25,999 bases of DNA from a virus. The position numbers and the translations under genes were made by a program. The stretch covers positions 1 through 25,999 of IMG/VR virus record IMGVR_UViG_3300048929_000160; one strand, given 5' to 3'. Positions 16,218 to 24,410 of this stretch are shown here, piece after piece. Each line of letters opens with the position of its first letter. Position 1 is the stretch's first letter. The notes below the pieces were generated by a model. It was not told the origin of the DNA. It did not search any database and worked only from the letters and a program-made list of their open reading frames with translations.

Positions 16218-17354
16218 TTAACCCAGAACGATCACTGAGTGCGCAGGTTTGATTGACGCGACACCCCATGCCAAGCCGACCTCGTAACGCACCTGGCGAT
16301 ACTGACGATAAAGGGCGATTTGGAAGGTAATGCCTGAGACCGGATCGGTCACATTCATGACGTCATCCGCTGTGTCGCCACCGTCCGGCATGGCCGGTGT
16401 GCGCGAAGCCAGCAGGAATGCGTTGCGGTCGAATGCCATGTTGGCGGTAAACGCGCTGCCGATGGTGATCGCCGTATTGTCAGCAAGGTCCTGACGCAGC
16501 CCCGGAGCTGCCAGCGTGATAGTTGTCGCAGTAGCAGCCGCAATAACATATTGATGATCATCACCTTCAAAAGTGACGAGCTTACCCGCAGTAATAGTCC
16601 CGGTGCCGCTATCGACCGCAATGATGATGTCGCCTTCTGATTTAGCGCCGTTCACGAGATAACCACTGCCCGCGCCAGCTGCAACTCGTTTAACGCCTGC
16701 TGATTCGTGGATATTGAAGCCTTCAACACGGCCAAGAATGCCTTCACGCAGCAACTGATCGGTTCCCGCTTCATTGGCTTTAAACAGCACTGACTGTTTG
16801 CCGCGAAGATTCGAAATCGCAGATGAACCCAACACCATTTGCAGATCGGTCGTTGGGGAACCGTTGTCTGACAAAACCTGCCGTGCGTTGGCGAAATCAG
16901 AGAAATCTTCCTTCACCCCAAACGGCGCGGTACCCGCGGTGCCGACAGCGCGGGAAGAACCGTAATAAAGCGCGCCCAGATCGCCATCAACCTCATTCGC
17001 CAAAGCGCGGAAGGCCTGTTTAAACTGATCTGCGAGAATGGTGTTATAGGTACCGGAAGGACCAATCGCCAGCTGCTCCTCACCGTTCCATTTAACCGGC
17101 GCCATTTTGGATTTGGTGATCTTAACGTCCACCGAACCAATATCCTGATCACCGTCGTTTGGTGCAGTTGGGCCAGGAATGATATCGGTGGTCGTGGCCA
17201 CTGGCGCGACGGGTGCCAGCACTGACTGGCCTTTAGCAGCGGCATCGGCTTTAGTGTTGCGTGCAACGGCCGGAATAAAACCGACCTGTTCGCGGGATAC
17301 CACGTCCAGCGCGGTGTAAATAGTAGGGATCAGGCCAGTTAAGGTATTAGACAT
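16218..17354 (-). CDS. Major capsid protein, P22 coat-like
   Basis: The 378-aa protein resembles the P22 gp5 coat family (usual length near 430 aa). It begins SNTLTGLIPTIYTALDVVSREQVGFIPAV, then has APVATTTDIIPGPTAPNDGDQDIG and VKITKSKMAPVKWNGEEQLAIG. A beta-rich insert (about 225-295, with DSGTGTITAGKLVTFEGDDHQY) could correspond to the extra domain of that family. The C-terminus is YRQYRQVRYEVGLAWGVASIKPA. It assembles the procapsid lattice on the scaffold. GGAG precedes the ATG, and the scaffold gene ends 14 bp upstream. Confidence 0.92.
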   Translation of the reverse strand: MSNTLTGLIPTIYTALDVVSREQVGFIPAVARNTKADAAAKGQSVLAPVAPVATTTDIIPGPTAPNDGDQDIGSVDVKITKSKMAPVKWNGEEQLAIGPSGTYNTILADQFKQAFRALANEVDGDLGALYYGSSRAVGTAGTAPFGVKEDFSDFANARQVLSDNGSPTTDLQMVLGSSAISNLRGKQSVLFKANEAGTDQLLREGILGRVEGFNIHESAGVKRVAAGAGSGYLVNGAKSEGDIIIAVDSGTGTITAGKLVTFEGDDHQYVIAAATATTITLAAPGLRQDLADNTAITIGSAFTANMAFDRNAFLLASRTPAMPDGGDTADDVMNVTDPVSGITFQIALYRQYRQVRYEVGLAWGVASIKPAHSVIVLG

Positions 17355-17368
17355 GTGTTACTCCGAAA

Positions 17369-18121
17369 TTAATCTACGATGCTCACGCCGTCTTTGAGCG
17401 CAGCTTGCTTGCCGGTATGATCCAGCGAGTCAAACGCATCGCGTTTCATGGTTTTTTGACCAGCCTGGTGCTGTGACTGCTGAGAGCCACCGCCGCTGGC
17501 GCCGGATGATTTAAGGATGTGATCTTTTTGCGGGTACTGCTCGACCAGGAACTCCAGCGCTTCGTCAAAGTCGGCCAGATCGCCGGGCTTGGTGCGTGAG
17601 TAAACTTTGTTGCCTGATGGGTCATAGGCAACCACCTTGCCGTCCTCGATTTTGAATGCCTGGCCAAAGCGGGCCTGAACAAAATCAGCGGGGATCGCGA
17701 CTTTATCTTTGATGAAAGTCGAGCCATTGAAACGGCCGCCGATCATTTCCTGATAGAGCTGCTGCTCCAGCTTGCTGCTCTTGCCATTTGCTTCATCGAG
17801 CTGCGTCTGGAATGACTTGGTGATCTCAGCCTTCACCTGATCCACTGCACCCGCATCAATCAGCTTCTTCTGGTCGATTTTGGTCATCAGTTGAAGGGCT
17901 TCGAGCGCCTTCGTCGGGTCTTCGATGCCTGAGAACTTCGCAAGCTGGGCTTCCGCCGCTTCTTTGCCTTCTCGGTGAGATTTAGCCTCGCCGTTCAAGG
18001 CGGTGATTTTGCTCAGTGCGGCTGGTGCATCGAACGGAATTTCTTTGCCATCATCGTGGATGAATACCGGCATTCCGTTTTCAACGACAACCTTTCCGTC
18101 AACATCTAATTTCAATTTCAT
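17369..18121 (-). CDS. Probable capsid scaffolding protein
   Basis: The start is taken as the ATG at 18121, preceded by GGAG, giving 250 aa (MKLKLDVDGKVVVENGMPV). The open frame continues to 18184, but that extension lacks a ribosome binding site. The middle is a charged coiled coil (about 40-120, ALNGEAKSHREGKEAAEAQL and FQTQLDEANGKSSKLEQQL). The end has a Gly/Ser/Gln-rich linker and a short basic-acidic tail (KTMKRDAFDSLDHTGKQAAL). Position before the coat gene, coiled-coil character and size suit a scaffold. No protease motif is seen, so processing is not predicted. Confidence 0.8.
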   Translation of the reverse strand: MKLKLDVDGKVVVENGMPVFIHDDGKEIPFDAPAALSKITALNGEAKSHREGKEAAEAQLAKFSGIEDPTKALEALQLMTKIDQKKLIDAGAVDQVKAEITKSFQTQLDEANGKSSKLEQQLYQEMIGGRFNGSTFIKDKVAIPADFVQARFGQAFKIEDGKVVAYDPSGNKVYSRTKPGDLADFDEALEFLVEQYPQKDHILKSSGASGGGSQQSQHQAGQKTMKRDAFDSLDHTGKQAALKDGVSIVD

Positions 18122-18207
18122 GGTTTTTTCTCCAGGCCTTCCGGCCGTGTTCATAAGGTCATCCGACCCGGCACCGCATCGCATCCGCTAAACGGCAGGC
18201 ATAAAAA

Positions 18208-18227
18208 AGGCCACCCCAAGGCAGCCT
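18208..18227 (-). terminator. Terminator-like hairpin between MuF and scaffold
   Basis: On the minus strand AGGCTGCC-TTGG-GGTGGCCT forms an 8-bp stem with two G-T wobbles, followed by six T. It is in the 126-bp leader of the scaffold gene. Confidence 0.7.
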
Positions 18228-18247
18228 CAAATAAATATTAAAAGTGT

Positions 18248-19360
18248 CTAAAACCCGGCTTTCTCAAACGCGGCGGCATCGATTTCTTTCAGCTTATTTA
18301 GCGTGATCCATTCACCCTTATCAGTGAAGAAATCCGGCACATTCATACCACCGTTCCGCAGAAGTCTGGCGCGCGTATCACCCAGCACCTGAACCTGCCG
18401 GTATAGGGATTGCTGGCTGAGCCATTCGCTGTACGTTGTCTGCGCCGCAACCTGCCCATCCATGCTGGCGCGCGTTCCCGCATCCATTTCATCTGCATCG
18501 ATGCCGAGTTCACGCCATGATTTCGTTACCAGCGTTTCGGTCGAGCGACAACAGAAGTGGATCCGACCGGGTCCCTGCAGGTAAGGGACTTTGTGGCCGA
18601 TAGGCTTGTTGTCCAGCGTGTACCTCAGACGGTCGCGAATGATGCAGGTCGCCGTGGTTTTGTTGTCGAGTGTCGATAACCAGTCTTTACAGTCCACGAT
18701 GTCGCTGTTGTGCTCTGCGAACTGGTTGCGCGCTGTGGCCGCAAGATGATTGATTGCCGTCTTGGCGATGCTGGTGGCGTTAGCCCGGCTCACCTGGATA
18801 GCGCCATCCTGAAAGTTATTCGTCGCCGTGCCGCGGACATTCCGCGCTATTTGCTCTGTAGGTTTACCGGTGAGATATCCTACCCGCACAGCGTTGGTGA
18901 TGCGCGCCAGCCGGTCATTCTCCAGATTGGTCGCCCACTCGCTCAGCAAACGTCCCTGAAATGGCTGGGCCATCGTTGCGGCATACACCTGATCTGCCGT
19001 GATAGCCGCCAACGGGAAACGATGCTTAACAGGCTGGGGCAAGATGGAATCAAACAAGCTGAGCTGATAACCGGCCTCATGGTCTGCGAAGCTCTGCAAT
19101 TCCTCAGCGAGGGTGGAAAACGTTGCCTGAATGGCGGTCTGGTTTATCTGCCGAACGCTGCCCAGCAATCCCTCCAGCTGGCGCACGGTGAAACTATTCG
19201 GCGCCAGCCCATCCATAGCAACCAATAACCGCGCGGTTAGCTCAGCATCGCTCTCGTTAAGGATTTTCACCATCCGTTTCGAGACGCCAGTGGAATAACG
19301 GCTTACAAACAGCGCATGGCTTATCGCCTCATCACGTAACTGCTCATTGACCGTTGCCAT
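18248..19360 (-). CDS. Minor head protein, MuF/SPP1 gp7-like
   Basis: The 370-aa protein has the typical MuF-family C-terminal half: TSIAKTAINHLAATARNQFAEH, then DNKTTATCIIRDRL, then VPYLQGPGRIHFCCRSTETLV with conserved cysteines. The family binds the portal inside the capsid and helps head assembly or DNA ejection. The N-terminal 150 residues are helical. The ATG at 19360 overlaps the end of the portal gene by 17 bp, as is common for portal-MuF pairs. Confidence 0.9.
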   Translation of the reverse strand: MATVNEQLRDEAISHALFVSRYSTGVSKRMVKILNESDAELTARLLVAMDGLAPNSFTVRQLEGLLGSVRQINQTAIQATFSTLAEELQSFADHEAGYQLSLFDSILPQPVKHRFPLAAITADQVYAATMAQPFQGRLLSEWATNLENDRLARITNAVRVGYLTGKPTEQIARNVRGTATNNFQDGAIQVSRANATSIAKTAINHLAATARNQFAEHNSDIVDCKDWLSTLDNKTTATCIIRDRLRYTLDNKPIGHKVPYLQGPGRIHFCCRSTETLVTKSWRELGIDADEMDAGTRASMDGQVAAQTTYSEWLSQQSLYRQVQVLGDTRARLLRNGGMNVPDFFTDKGEWITLNKLKEIDAAAFEKAGF

Positions 19361-20750
19361 TCGGACCGCCTGCCATGTTCGGAGCCAGATTGTTCAGCTC
19401 ATCGATCACCAACTCAGGCTTGGCATCCGGATCAATGATGCGCAGGCTCTGCAGAGCACGCACTGCATCAATAGGTCGAATGTCGCCCCCCTGGCGCAAT
19501 GACTGGATAGCCATCGCCGCCGGCGCGTTAATCGTCTGCTCAGCCGCTTCAAGCTCAGTCCGCACGTCGACATTTCCGCCCTCCGGCAATCCAAGCCAGT
19601 CGGCCATGATTTGCAGAACGTTATCCAATGCATCCTCGAGCGAGTTCGCCATGGTATAGAGCGGCGAATGCTCCTGCATGCGCTCTTCGTTGGTCTGATC
19701 GACAGACTTTGTGGAGGTATTTTCAGCACGCAGCAACTTCGCGCCAGCCTGCCGCATTTGCTGCTCTAAATCCTCGATTGAGGTTTTTCCGGCTCCAATC
19801 GCATTGCCGGTATGCTCGGTATATTCGATACCCTGACGAGAGCGGTCATCGAATCGGGTCGCAGTAGATGCTCCTATCGTCAGCTCCTGCCCTTCGGCGA
19901 GACCGTAAACGCTCAGGATCGGGACCCGTGCGACGTGCAGAATATTGTCCTGCTCGCTCTGGCTCTGCCAATGCTTGATGTTTAACATGGCAAGGTTAAG
20001 CAACGGCGGGCTGCCGCACATGAAACCGGTGCGCTTAGTGTATAGGGTAACGAGAGTGATATCGCTTCTTGAGGTGTTCCACTCCTCGTGAACAGACCAA
20101 ACTGAAGCGCCATCATTTCCCGTGGATTTGCGGTAAATTTGCACTTTGCCGGGCGTCATGTAGCGAATCTGCTCGATCTTCTTCTGACTGAAATCATCGC
20201 CTTTTTCGACAATGATTTCCTTTATCCGCAGCTCTGTTAATACCACTGAGCCATTCTGAACTTTCGAGTCCCACCCGATCACCTGACGCGGATTAATCAG
20301 TGTCACATAGGGGCGCGCGCCGGATTGCTTCTCCTGCGCTTTTGTCTTAACAGCTTCAGCATCAACTCGCGGGTAATCCACAAGCGCATGCGACAGACCA
20401 TATTGGGAAGCCATTCGGAAGAATTCCTGCGCCCAAACCTCCAGCCGATTACCGGCCATATCGACGTTTTTGCAGATTTCAACGATTTGGCCCGGCGTTT
20501 CGTCGCTTAGCTTCACCGGTTCCGCAAAAACGCGACCGTTGTTCTGGCTTATTGTCTCTTCGTAGGCAGGCAGCAGAGTTGCCGCACCCAGCCGTTTTTT
20601 ATAGGCGTCGATCTCTTCGTTCGGCCAGCGTGGCAAATAGCTTTCAGCCAGTTGGCGCATGTACAGCGTTCCGCCCATAAGGGCATCATTGATGTCCCAC
20701 GCTTCGACCATGTTCCCATAGTCAAGATTGGGTGTTGAGATATCTGGCAT
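19344..20750 (-). CDS. Portal protein, DUF4055-like
   Basis: The 468-aa protein matches the DUF4055 portal-type family. Recognisable parts are an N-terminal YLPRWPNEEIDAYKKRLGAA, then SQYGLSHALVDYPRVDA, PYVTLINPRQVIGWD, and SPPLLNLAMLNIKHWQSQSEQDNILH. A helical C-terminus follows with SLEDALDNVLQIMADWLGL. It forms the dodecameric DNA channel of the capsid and docks TerL. It begins 3 bp after the terL stop; ribosome binding site GGATG is weak. Confidence 0.92.
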   Translation of the reverse strand: MPDISTPNLDYGNMVEAWDINDALMGGTLYMRQLAESYLPRWPNEEIDAYKKRLGAATLLPAYEETISQNNGRVFAEPVKLSDETPGQIVEICKNVDMAGNRLEVWAQEFFRMASQYGLSHALVDYPRVDAEAVKTKAQEKQSGARPYVTLINPRQVIGWDSKVQNGSVVLTELRIKEIIVEKGDDFSQKKIEQIRYMTPGKVQIYRKSTGNDGASVWSVHEEWNTSRSDITLVTLYTKRTGFMCGSPPLLNLAMLNIKHWQSQSEQDNILHVARVPILSVYGLAEGQELTIGASTATRFDDRSRQGIEYTEHTGNAIGAGKTSIEDLEQQMRQAGAKLLRAENTSTKSVDQTNEERMQEHSPLYTMANSLEDALDNVLQIMADWLGLPEGGNVDVRTELEAAEQTINAPAAMAIQSLRQGGDIRPIDAVRALQSLRIIDPDAKPELVIDELNNLAPNMAGGPNGNGQ

Positions 20751-20753
20751 GGT

Positions 20754-22058
20754 TTACATCCGTAGTGGGGTGGCTCTGCCCTGCGGCTTGATGATCGGGA
20801 AATCCTTCACGATGAAATAACCGCCTGCGTCGTTTGGGTGGTCGTTATCCGCCTTCTTGTCCGGCTCTCCGTTCTTATCCCATACCTGTTGCTCCAGGCT
20901 TTCGGTATAGACCGGACAACGCTGTACATTCACCAGATAGCGGCGTTCGCCCAGCGCATTACAGAACATGGCGTTCATCGAGTTGATGCGGTCTTTAACT
21001 GGTGGGTTAGATGGGTTAACCAACACGCTGAATCCCGCCTGCTTCAGCTGCGCGATATCGGTCGCGCTGGCATTGTTTGATTTGCGGCTGTCCCCTGAGG
21101 CGTCGGGGTAAATATAAATCTGGCGGCAGGCCACGTAACGCTCCCCTTCGTAGCGCCAGAATTCCTCCTGAATACGCTTTATCATCGCCGGGGTGTCGTA
21201 GACCTTTGTCAGTTCACGAACAGCGCGCGGCAACCCATCACGTTTGACGTGAACGATGGCGGCCATCTTGCCCACGTTGAAGTCCATACCAATAAACAGC
21301 GGCTCTCCGGGCTGCTCTTCATCGGCGCAGTTGTTCTTTTGGCGGTTGAACTGGTGATAAATAGTGCCGCTTGCCAGGTTGGTGAATTGGCCGCGCAGGT
21401 AAGCCTTGATCAGCTCTTCCGGATAGGAACCCAGCAGCGAAGAAATGTAGTCCGGCGGTAAGTTCTTCGCATTGTCGAATGTACTGGCTTGAGTCAGTCC
21501 GTAGAGGGTAGACAGCTCCGGCTTGTCGCGCACTGCCTTCACAAATTGCTGATAAACGAACTTGAAGCCCTCTGGCGTCGTTGTCACATCAATGCCGTTA
21601 CGCAGGTTCGGCACGTTATAGCGCATACGTGCGATGATTTTACGCCACGCCTGCTGAGCTTTTGCTGCAGGCATGACGTCCAGTTCATCCACCAGTGCAT
21701 TACCAATTTTAAAACCGACAATCGTGGCCGGCTTCTCCATCGAGCGGCAAATAGTGGTGCCGCGATACATCCGCCCCTCGTAGAAATGAACTTCTTTGTT
21801 ACTCTCGTTGATCTTGACGTTCAGACCCCAGTCGAAAGCTACCTCTTCAACTGTCGGATAGAAAATGTCGCGGATCTGAGGGTAAGTTGGAGCGAAGTAT
21901 CCCTGGTTGATTTTGGGAAACTCCCAGAAGCCTTTGCAGATACCGCCGCACCCTACCCACGTTTTGCCACTGCCGAACCCGGCCACGTACGCTTTAAACT
22001 TATGGGGCATTGCGAGAAAGCGTGCCTGAGGGATGTTAAGCGTCGGACTGATCGCCAT
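20754..22058 (-). CDS. terL: Terminase large subunit
   Basis: The 434-aa packaging motor has Walker A GFGSGKT (27-33), Walker B ALVDE (121-125) and a coupling-type TTTPEGFKF motif (about 158-166). Nuclease-domain acidic positions lie in FIGMDFNVGKMAA, YPDASGDS and NDHPNDAGGYF. It pumps DNA into the procapsid with ATP and cuts the concatemer. GAGGG precedes the ATG, which overlaps terS by 23 bp. The overall sequence looks like the Terminase_3/6-type large subunits of pac or cos siphoviruses; which end type is used cannot be told here. Confidence 0.96.
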   Translation of the reverse strand: MAISPTLNIPQARFLAMPHKFKAYVAGFGSGKTWVGCGGICKGFWEFPKINQGYFAPTYPQIRDIFYPTVEEVAFDWGLNVKINESNKEVHFYEGRMYRGTTICRSMEKPATIVGFKIGNALVDELDVMPAAKAQQAWRKIIARMRYNVPNLRNGIDVTTTPEGFKFVYQQFVKAVRDKPELSTLYGLTQASTFDNAKNLPPDYISSLLGSYPEELIKAYLRGQFTNLASGTIYHQFNRQKNNCADEEQPGEPLFIGMDFNVGKMAAIVHVKRDGLPRAVRELTKVYDTPAMIKRIQEEFWRYEGERYVACRQIYIYPDASGDSRKSNNASATDIAQLKQAGFSVLVNPSNPPVKDRINSMNAMFCNALGERRYLVNVQRCPVYTESLEQQVWDKNGEPDKKADNDHPNDAGGYFIVKDFPIIKPQGRATPLRM

Positions 22059-23034
22059 CAGAAACCCTCGCGTCTACAGCATTAATGATAATTTGAACCG
22101 GTGTAGGCTCAGTTCCTTCGTTCTTTTCATCCTGACGCGCGCGCTGGTTCTCGATCCGCTTGGCCTCGATATCCAGCTCCTGCAGCTGCTTCGCCGTGGG
22201 GCTATCAAACAGGCCGAGATGCTTCGCGACGTTCTCCAGCATGCGGCCACGATCGGCAATCAGCACCTGAACGCCGTCTTTCGTTACCTTCACGCCGTCA
22301 TAAGCCATGCGCGCAGCCGGTGAAAGCCGACGTGAATCATGGATGTGAACAGTGCCAGTGCCGTCACCGTTACATTGAGGGCATTCGGGATACGGCGGGC
22401 GCTTCTCACGGAAGCCAAAGCCACCGGCAACATCCGGCTCCGGCTTTTTATCGATGAGTGCCTGGTCGCGAGCTCGTCCGTATTCCTCTTCCGTCCACTG
22501 GTAACCGTGAAGCTTTCCCCAGCAGTAACGGCAGCAATACCGGCGATATTCCACCAGCTCGTTCACGTCGACCGTCGCCATGTTCCACATCCGGGCAACG
22601 ATTTGGTCGGCAGTAATGAGCTGGCGCTCGGCGATTGCGCGCAGTTGGCGATTGATGGCCTGCGCAATATGATCTTTCCTGATCAGCTGCGGGCCGGTCG
22701 AGGAGTCGGAATAGCCAGCGCGCAAAGCAGCCTGAGAGGCGTTCTTATCTTTAAGATATTCAATGACAAAGGTGGCTTGCATCGGTGTGAAGCCGTCATC
22801 ATCAATCAGTTCGTCGATGCTCGACACAACGGCGTCACTGCGCACATTGCGCATTTTATTCTGCGCAGGTTGCGCAGTTTTTTGCGCATCTGTAGCAGAT
22901 GGTTTTTTGACGTAGCGGCGCGCCGTGGCGTAGTTGATGCCCTGCGCCTCACACCAGTCTTTGGGGGATATGTTCGTTATGGAATGGTCGGCGAGGAACT
23001 GTTTCTGAATGGCCCCCCAATCCGGTTTTGCCAT
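22036..23034 (-). CDS. terS: Terminase small subunit with zinc-binding insertion
   Basis: The start is the ATG at 23034, preceded by GAGGG, giving 332 aa; a longer frame would begin with TTG at 23052 without support. Residues 1-45 look like a helix-turn-helix (SPKDWCEAQGINYATARRYVKK). Residues about 80-150 match the Terminase_2 family (TPMQATFVIEYLKDKNASQAALRAGYS). Unusually, CCRYCW (about 165-170) and CPQCNGDG (about 215-222) bracket an insertion and could bind zinc. TerS recognises the packaging start and hands DNA to TerL. Confidence 0.93.
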   Translation of the reverse strand: MAKPDWGAIQKQFLADHSITNISPKDWCEAQGINYATARRYVKKPSATDAQKTAQPAQNKMRNVRSDAVVSSIDELIDDDGFTPMQATFVIEYLKDKNASQAALRAGYSDSSTGPQLIRKDHIAQAINRQLRAIAERQLITADQIVARMWNMATVDVNELVEYRRYCCRYCWGKLHGYQWTEEEYGRARDQALIDKKPEPDVAGGFGFREKRPPYPECPQCNGDGTGTVHIHDSRRLSPAARMAYDGVKVTKDGVQVLIADRGRMLENVAKHLGLFDSPTAKQLQELDIEAKRIENQRARQDEKNEGTEPTPVQIIINAVDARVSDGDQSDA

Positions 23035-23046
23035 GATTTTCCCTCT

Positions 23047-23066
23047 GGTCAAAATATTGAATGACC
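23047..23066. promoter_or_regulatory. Inverted repeat GGTCA-N10-TGACC between divergent genes
   Basis: The 5-bp arms are perfect and lie between terS (minus) and the plus-strand accessory gene at 23095. It might be an operator or part of the accessory promoter. No clear -10/-35 pair was found, and the chance level for such short arms is not negligible. Confidence 0.3.
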
Positions 23067-23094
23067 GATAATGTTGATACTTTAGGAGAAAGAT

Positions 23095-23463
23095 ATGAAC
23101 ACAGAAAACGATGTGCCTTGCTTTTGTTCAAGCCACAGCAATAAAACGATGATCTGCCCAAAAGAAGTCACATCCCCACAAAATAAATTTAGAAAGCTTA
23201 TAGAAGTAATCGTTAACAATGGTCCCAAAGGATTCACCTTGGCATGGATAGATTGGGACGATGAAGCCGATGGTAATGTAGAGAAAGTCTTGGCGATGCG
23301 ATGGAATGGTTATATTGAAGATGACGGTTCTTTGAACAAAGGGTACCCGGTTAATCGGGGTTTTCCTTCATGGTTCATCATTCCGGTCGAGTTGGAACGA
23401 CAACTCGTTCCTAATGGCATTTTTCCTTTTAACATTCAACCGAGGATGCCTCAGCCTGAGTAA
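23095..23463 (+). CDS. Unrecognised 122-aa protein, first of the plus-strand accessory genes
   Basis: The sequence is not recognised. An N-terminal stretch with three cysteines (CFCSSHSNKTMIC) is followed by FRKLIEVIVNNGPKGFTLAWIDWDDEADG, and the protein ends in a proline-rich IFPFNIQPRMPQPE. No signal peptide or membrane segment is present. AGGAG lies 7 nt before the ATG. The gene is divergent from terS and antisense to late transcription, and opens a three-gene plus-strand block between terS and the upstream small genes. It is more AT-rich than terS, which fits acquisition as a moron. Confidence 0.75.
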   Translation: MNTENDVPCFCSSHSNKTMICPKEVTSPQNKFRKLIEVIVNNGPKGFTLAWIDWDDEADGNVEKVLAMRWNGYIEDDGSLNKGYPVNRGFPSWFIIPVELERQLVPNGIFPFNIQPRMPQPE

Positions 23464-23642
23464 ATCTAGAGGAGGTATTGCAACTCCTACTAAGGCAGGT
23501 ATTGTAAAAAATCCCGGGGCTAGTCTTTCGCGTCTCCCACCAGAATAGCCGCTTGCGTGGCGTTCAAATCGATGACGTACTCGCGAAAGAACATCTCTTA
23601 TTTGTCGGTGAGCGCCATTCTTCCTCATTTATTGGAGTAAAT
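23464..23642. other. Non-coding gap in the plus-strand accessory block
   Basis: No supported gene is seen. It contains a 9-bp inverted repeat (TCTTTCGCG at 23524-23532 and CGCGAAAGA at 23582-23590) and two copies of AGGTATTG near its start. An open frame in phase with the next gene begins around 23553 but has no ATG with a ribosome binding site. Confidence 0.5.
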
Positions 23643-23894
23643 ATGCCTAAGAATGTTGATGTGACTAAAATTTTCGGCAAGATTAAAATTGTTGAATCCT
23701 TCCCTGATTTTAAAGTTAAGGTCGTAGACTCTTTCCCTGACTTAAAAGTGAAAATTGTCGATTCGTTCCCTAACAGTGAAGGAAAATGGAAGTTAGTTGA
23801 TGCATTCCCTGATTTCAAAATTAAAATTGTCGATTCGTTCCCAGACTTTAAAATTAAGTATGTTGACTCATTTCCAGGAGCTACGAAACGCTAA
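23643..23894 (+). CDS. VDSFPDFK tandem-repeat protein
   Basis: The 83-aa protein starts at the ATG at 23643, with TTGGAG at good spacing. After residue 15 it is almost entirely tandem repeats: V(D/E)SFP occurs five times plus one VDAFP, usually as 11-residue units of the type VDSFPDFKIKI, with one 13-residue unit (VDSFPNSEGKWKL). Alternating Lys and Val/Ile suggest one beta strand per repeat, forming a small closed barrel or ring. The pattern recalls, from memory, the DUF6150-type VVDSEYEADLKV repeat proteins with a knotted fold; that relation is untested. No secretion signal is present. The function is unknown. Confidence 0.8.
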   Translation: MPKNVDVTKIFGKIKIVESFPDFKVKVVDSFPDLKVKIVDSFPNSEGKWKLVDAFPDFKIKIVDSFPDFKIKYVDSFPGATKR

Positions 23895-23975
23895 TTTTTA
23901 TGGCTCTTAATCCTCAGAGAGGATTTGAGTAGAGATCTTTCCGCTGAGTTTTCCATTAGAATACAAAGGTTGAAT

Positions 23976-24407
23976 ATGAGTGATAGAGATTTCTTCGGTT
24001 TATCTGGAGCCGCATCAGAAAATATGCTGGCAAACCTAGAGAGCTTGAATAGACTCCCAAAAGTCCCTCCCATTCCAAAAAATCAAAATCTCGCTGATGA
24101 ATTCCACAGACGTCTGTTCTGTTGGATTAATGATTTCCATCGCGATTTAGATGAACAACATGAAGTGGGAGGTCAACTCGCTAGCTTCGGGAAGAACATC
24201 GAATTCCATTTCACAAACATCGGTTACTGGAATCCATCCCTGATCTCGTTTGTTGGCGTTCTTGAGGATGGAAGTCCAGTAGAACTTGTGCAACATGTTA
24301 GCCAAATAAATGTTCTTCTTATAAAGAAAAGACGTACACAACCAGATGAACCAAAGAGGCCGATTGGTTTTGCTTCATGGGATGAATACGACGCATTTAA
24401 GAAGTAA
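23976..24407 (+). CDS. Conserved protein of unknown function, partner of the repeat protein
   Basis: The start is the ATG at 23976 (AAAGG upstream), giving 143 aa; an extension to 23925 would need TTG. The central part reads LDEQHEVGGQLASFGKNIEFHF then TNIGYWNPSLISFVGVLEDG and SPVELVQHVSQINVLL. I associate this wording with a conserved domain of unknown function (possibly DUF6173), but with low certainty. It follows the repeat-protein gene by 81 bp on the same strand, so they may be functionally linked. It converges with the minus-strand gene at 24411 with only 3 bp between stop codons and no terminator. Confidence 0.75.
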   Translation: MSDRDFFGLSGAASENMLANLESLNRLPKVPPIPKNQNLADEFHRRLFCWINDFHRDLDEQHEVGGQLASFGKNIEFHFTNIGYWNPSLISFVGVLEDGSPVELVQHVSQINVLLIKKRRTQPDEPKRPIGFASWDEYDAFKK

Positions 24408-24410
24408 TTA

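Noticed and set aside
18710-19228. 172-codon plus-strand frame opposite the MuF gene
   Set aside because: No family resemblance and no supporting start; MuF motifs are on the minus strand.
21489-22085. 198-codon plus-strand frame opposite terL
   Set aside because: TerL motifs are intact on the minus strand; the opposite frame is a shadow.
22339-23064. 241-codon plus-strand frame opposite terS
   Set aside because: terS is supported by family similarity and a ribosome binding site; the opposite frame has no recognisable protein and is a shadow.
23643-23894. The 33-bp repeats as a CRISPR array
   Set aside because: The repeats are coding, imperfect and contiguous with no unique spacers, inside a gene with a good start and stop.
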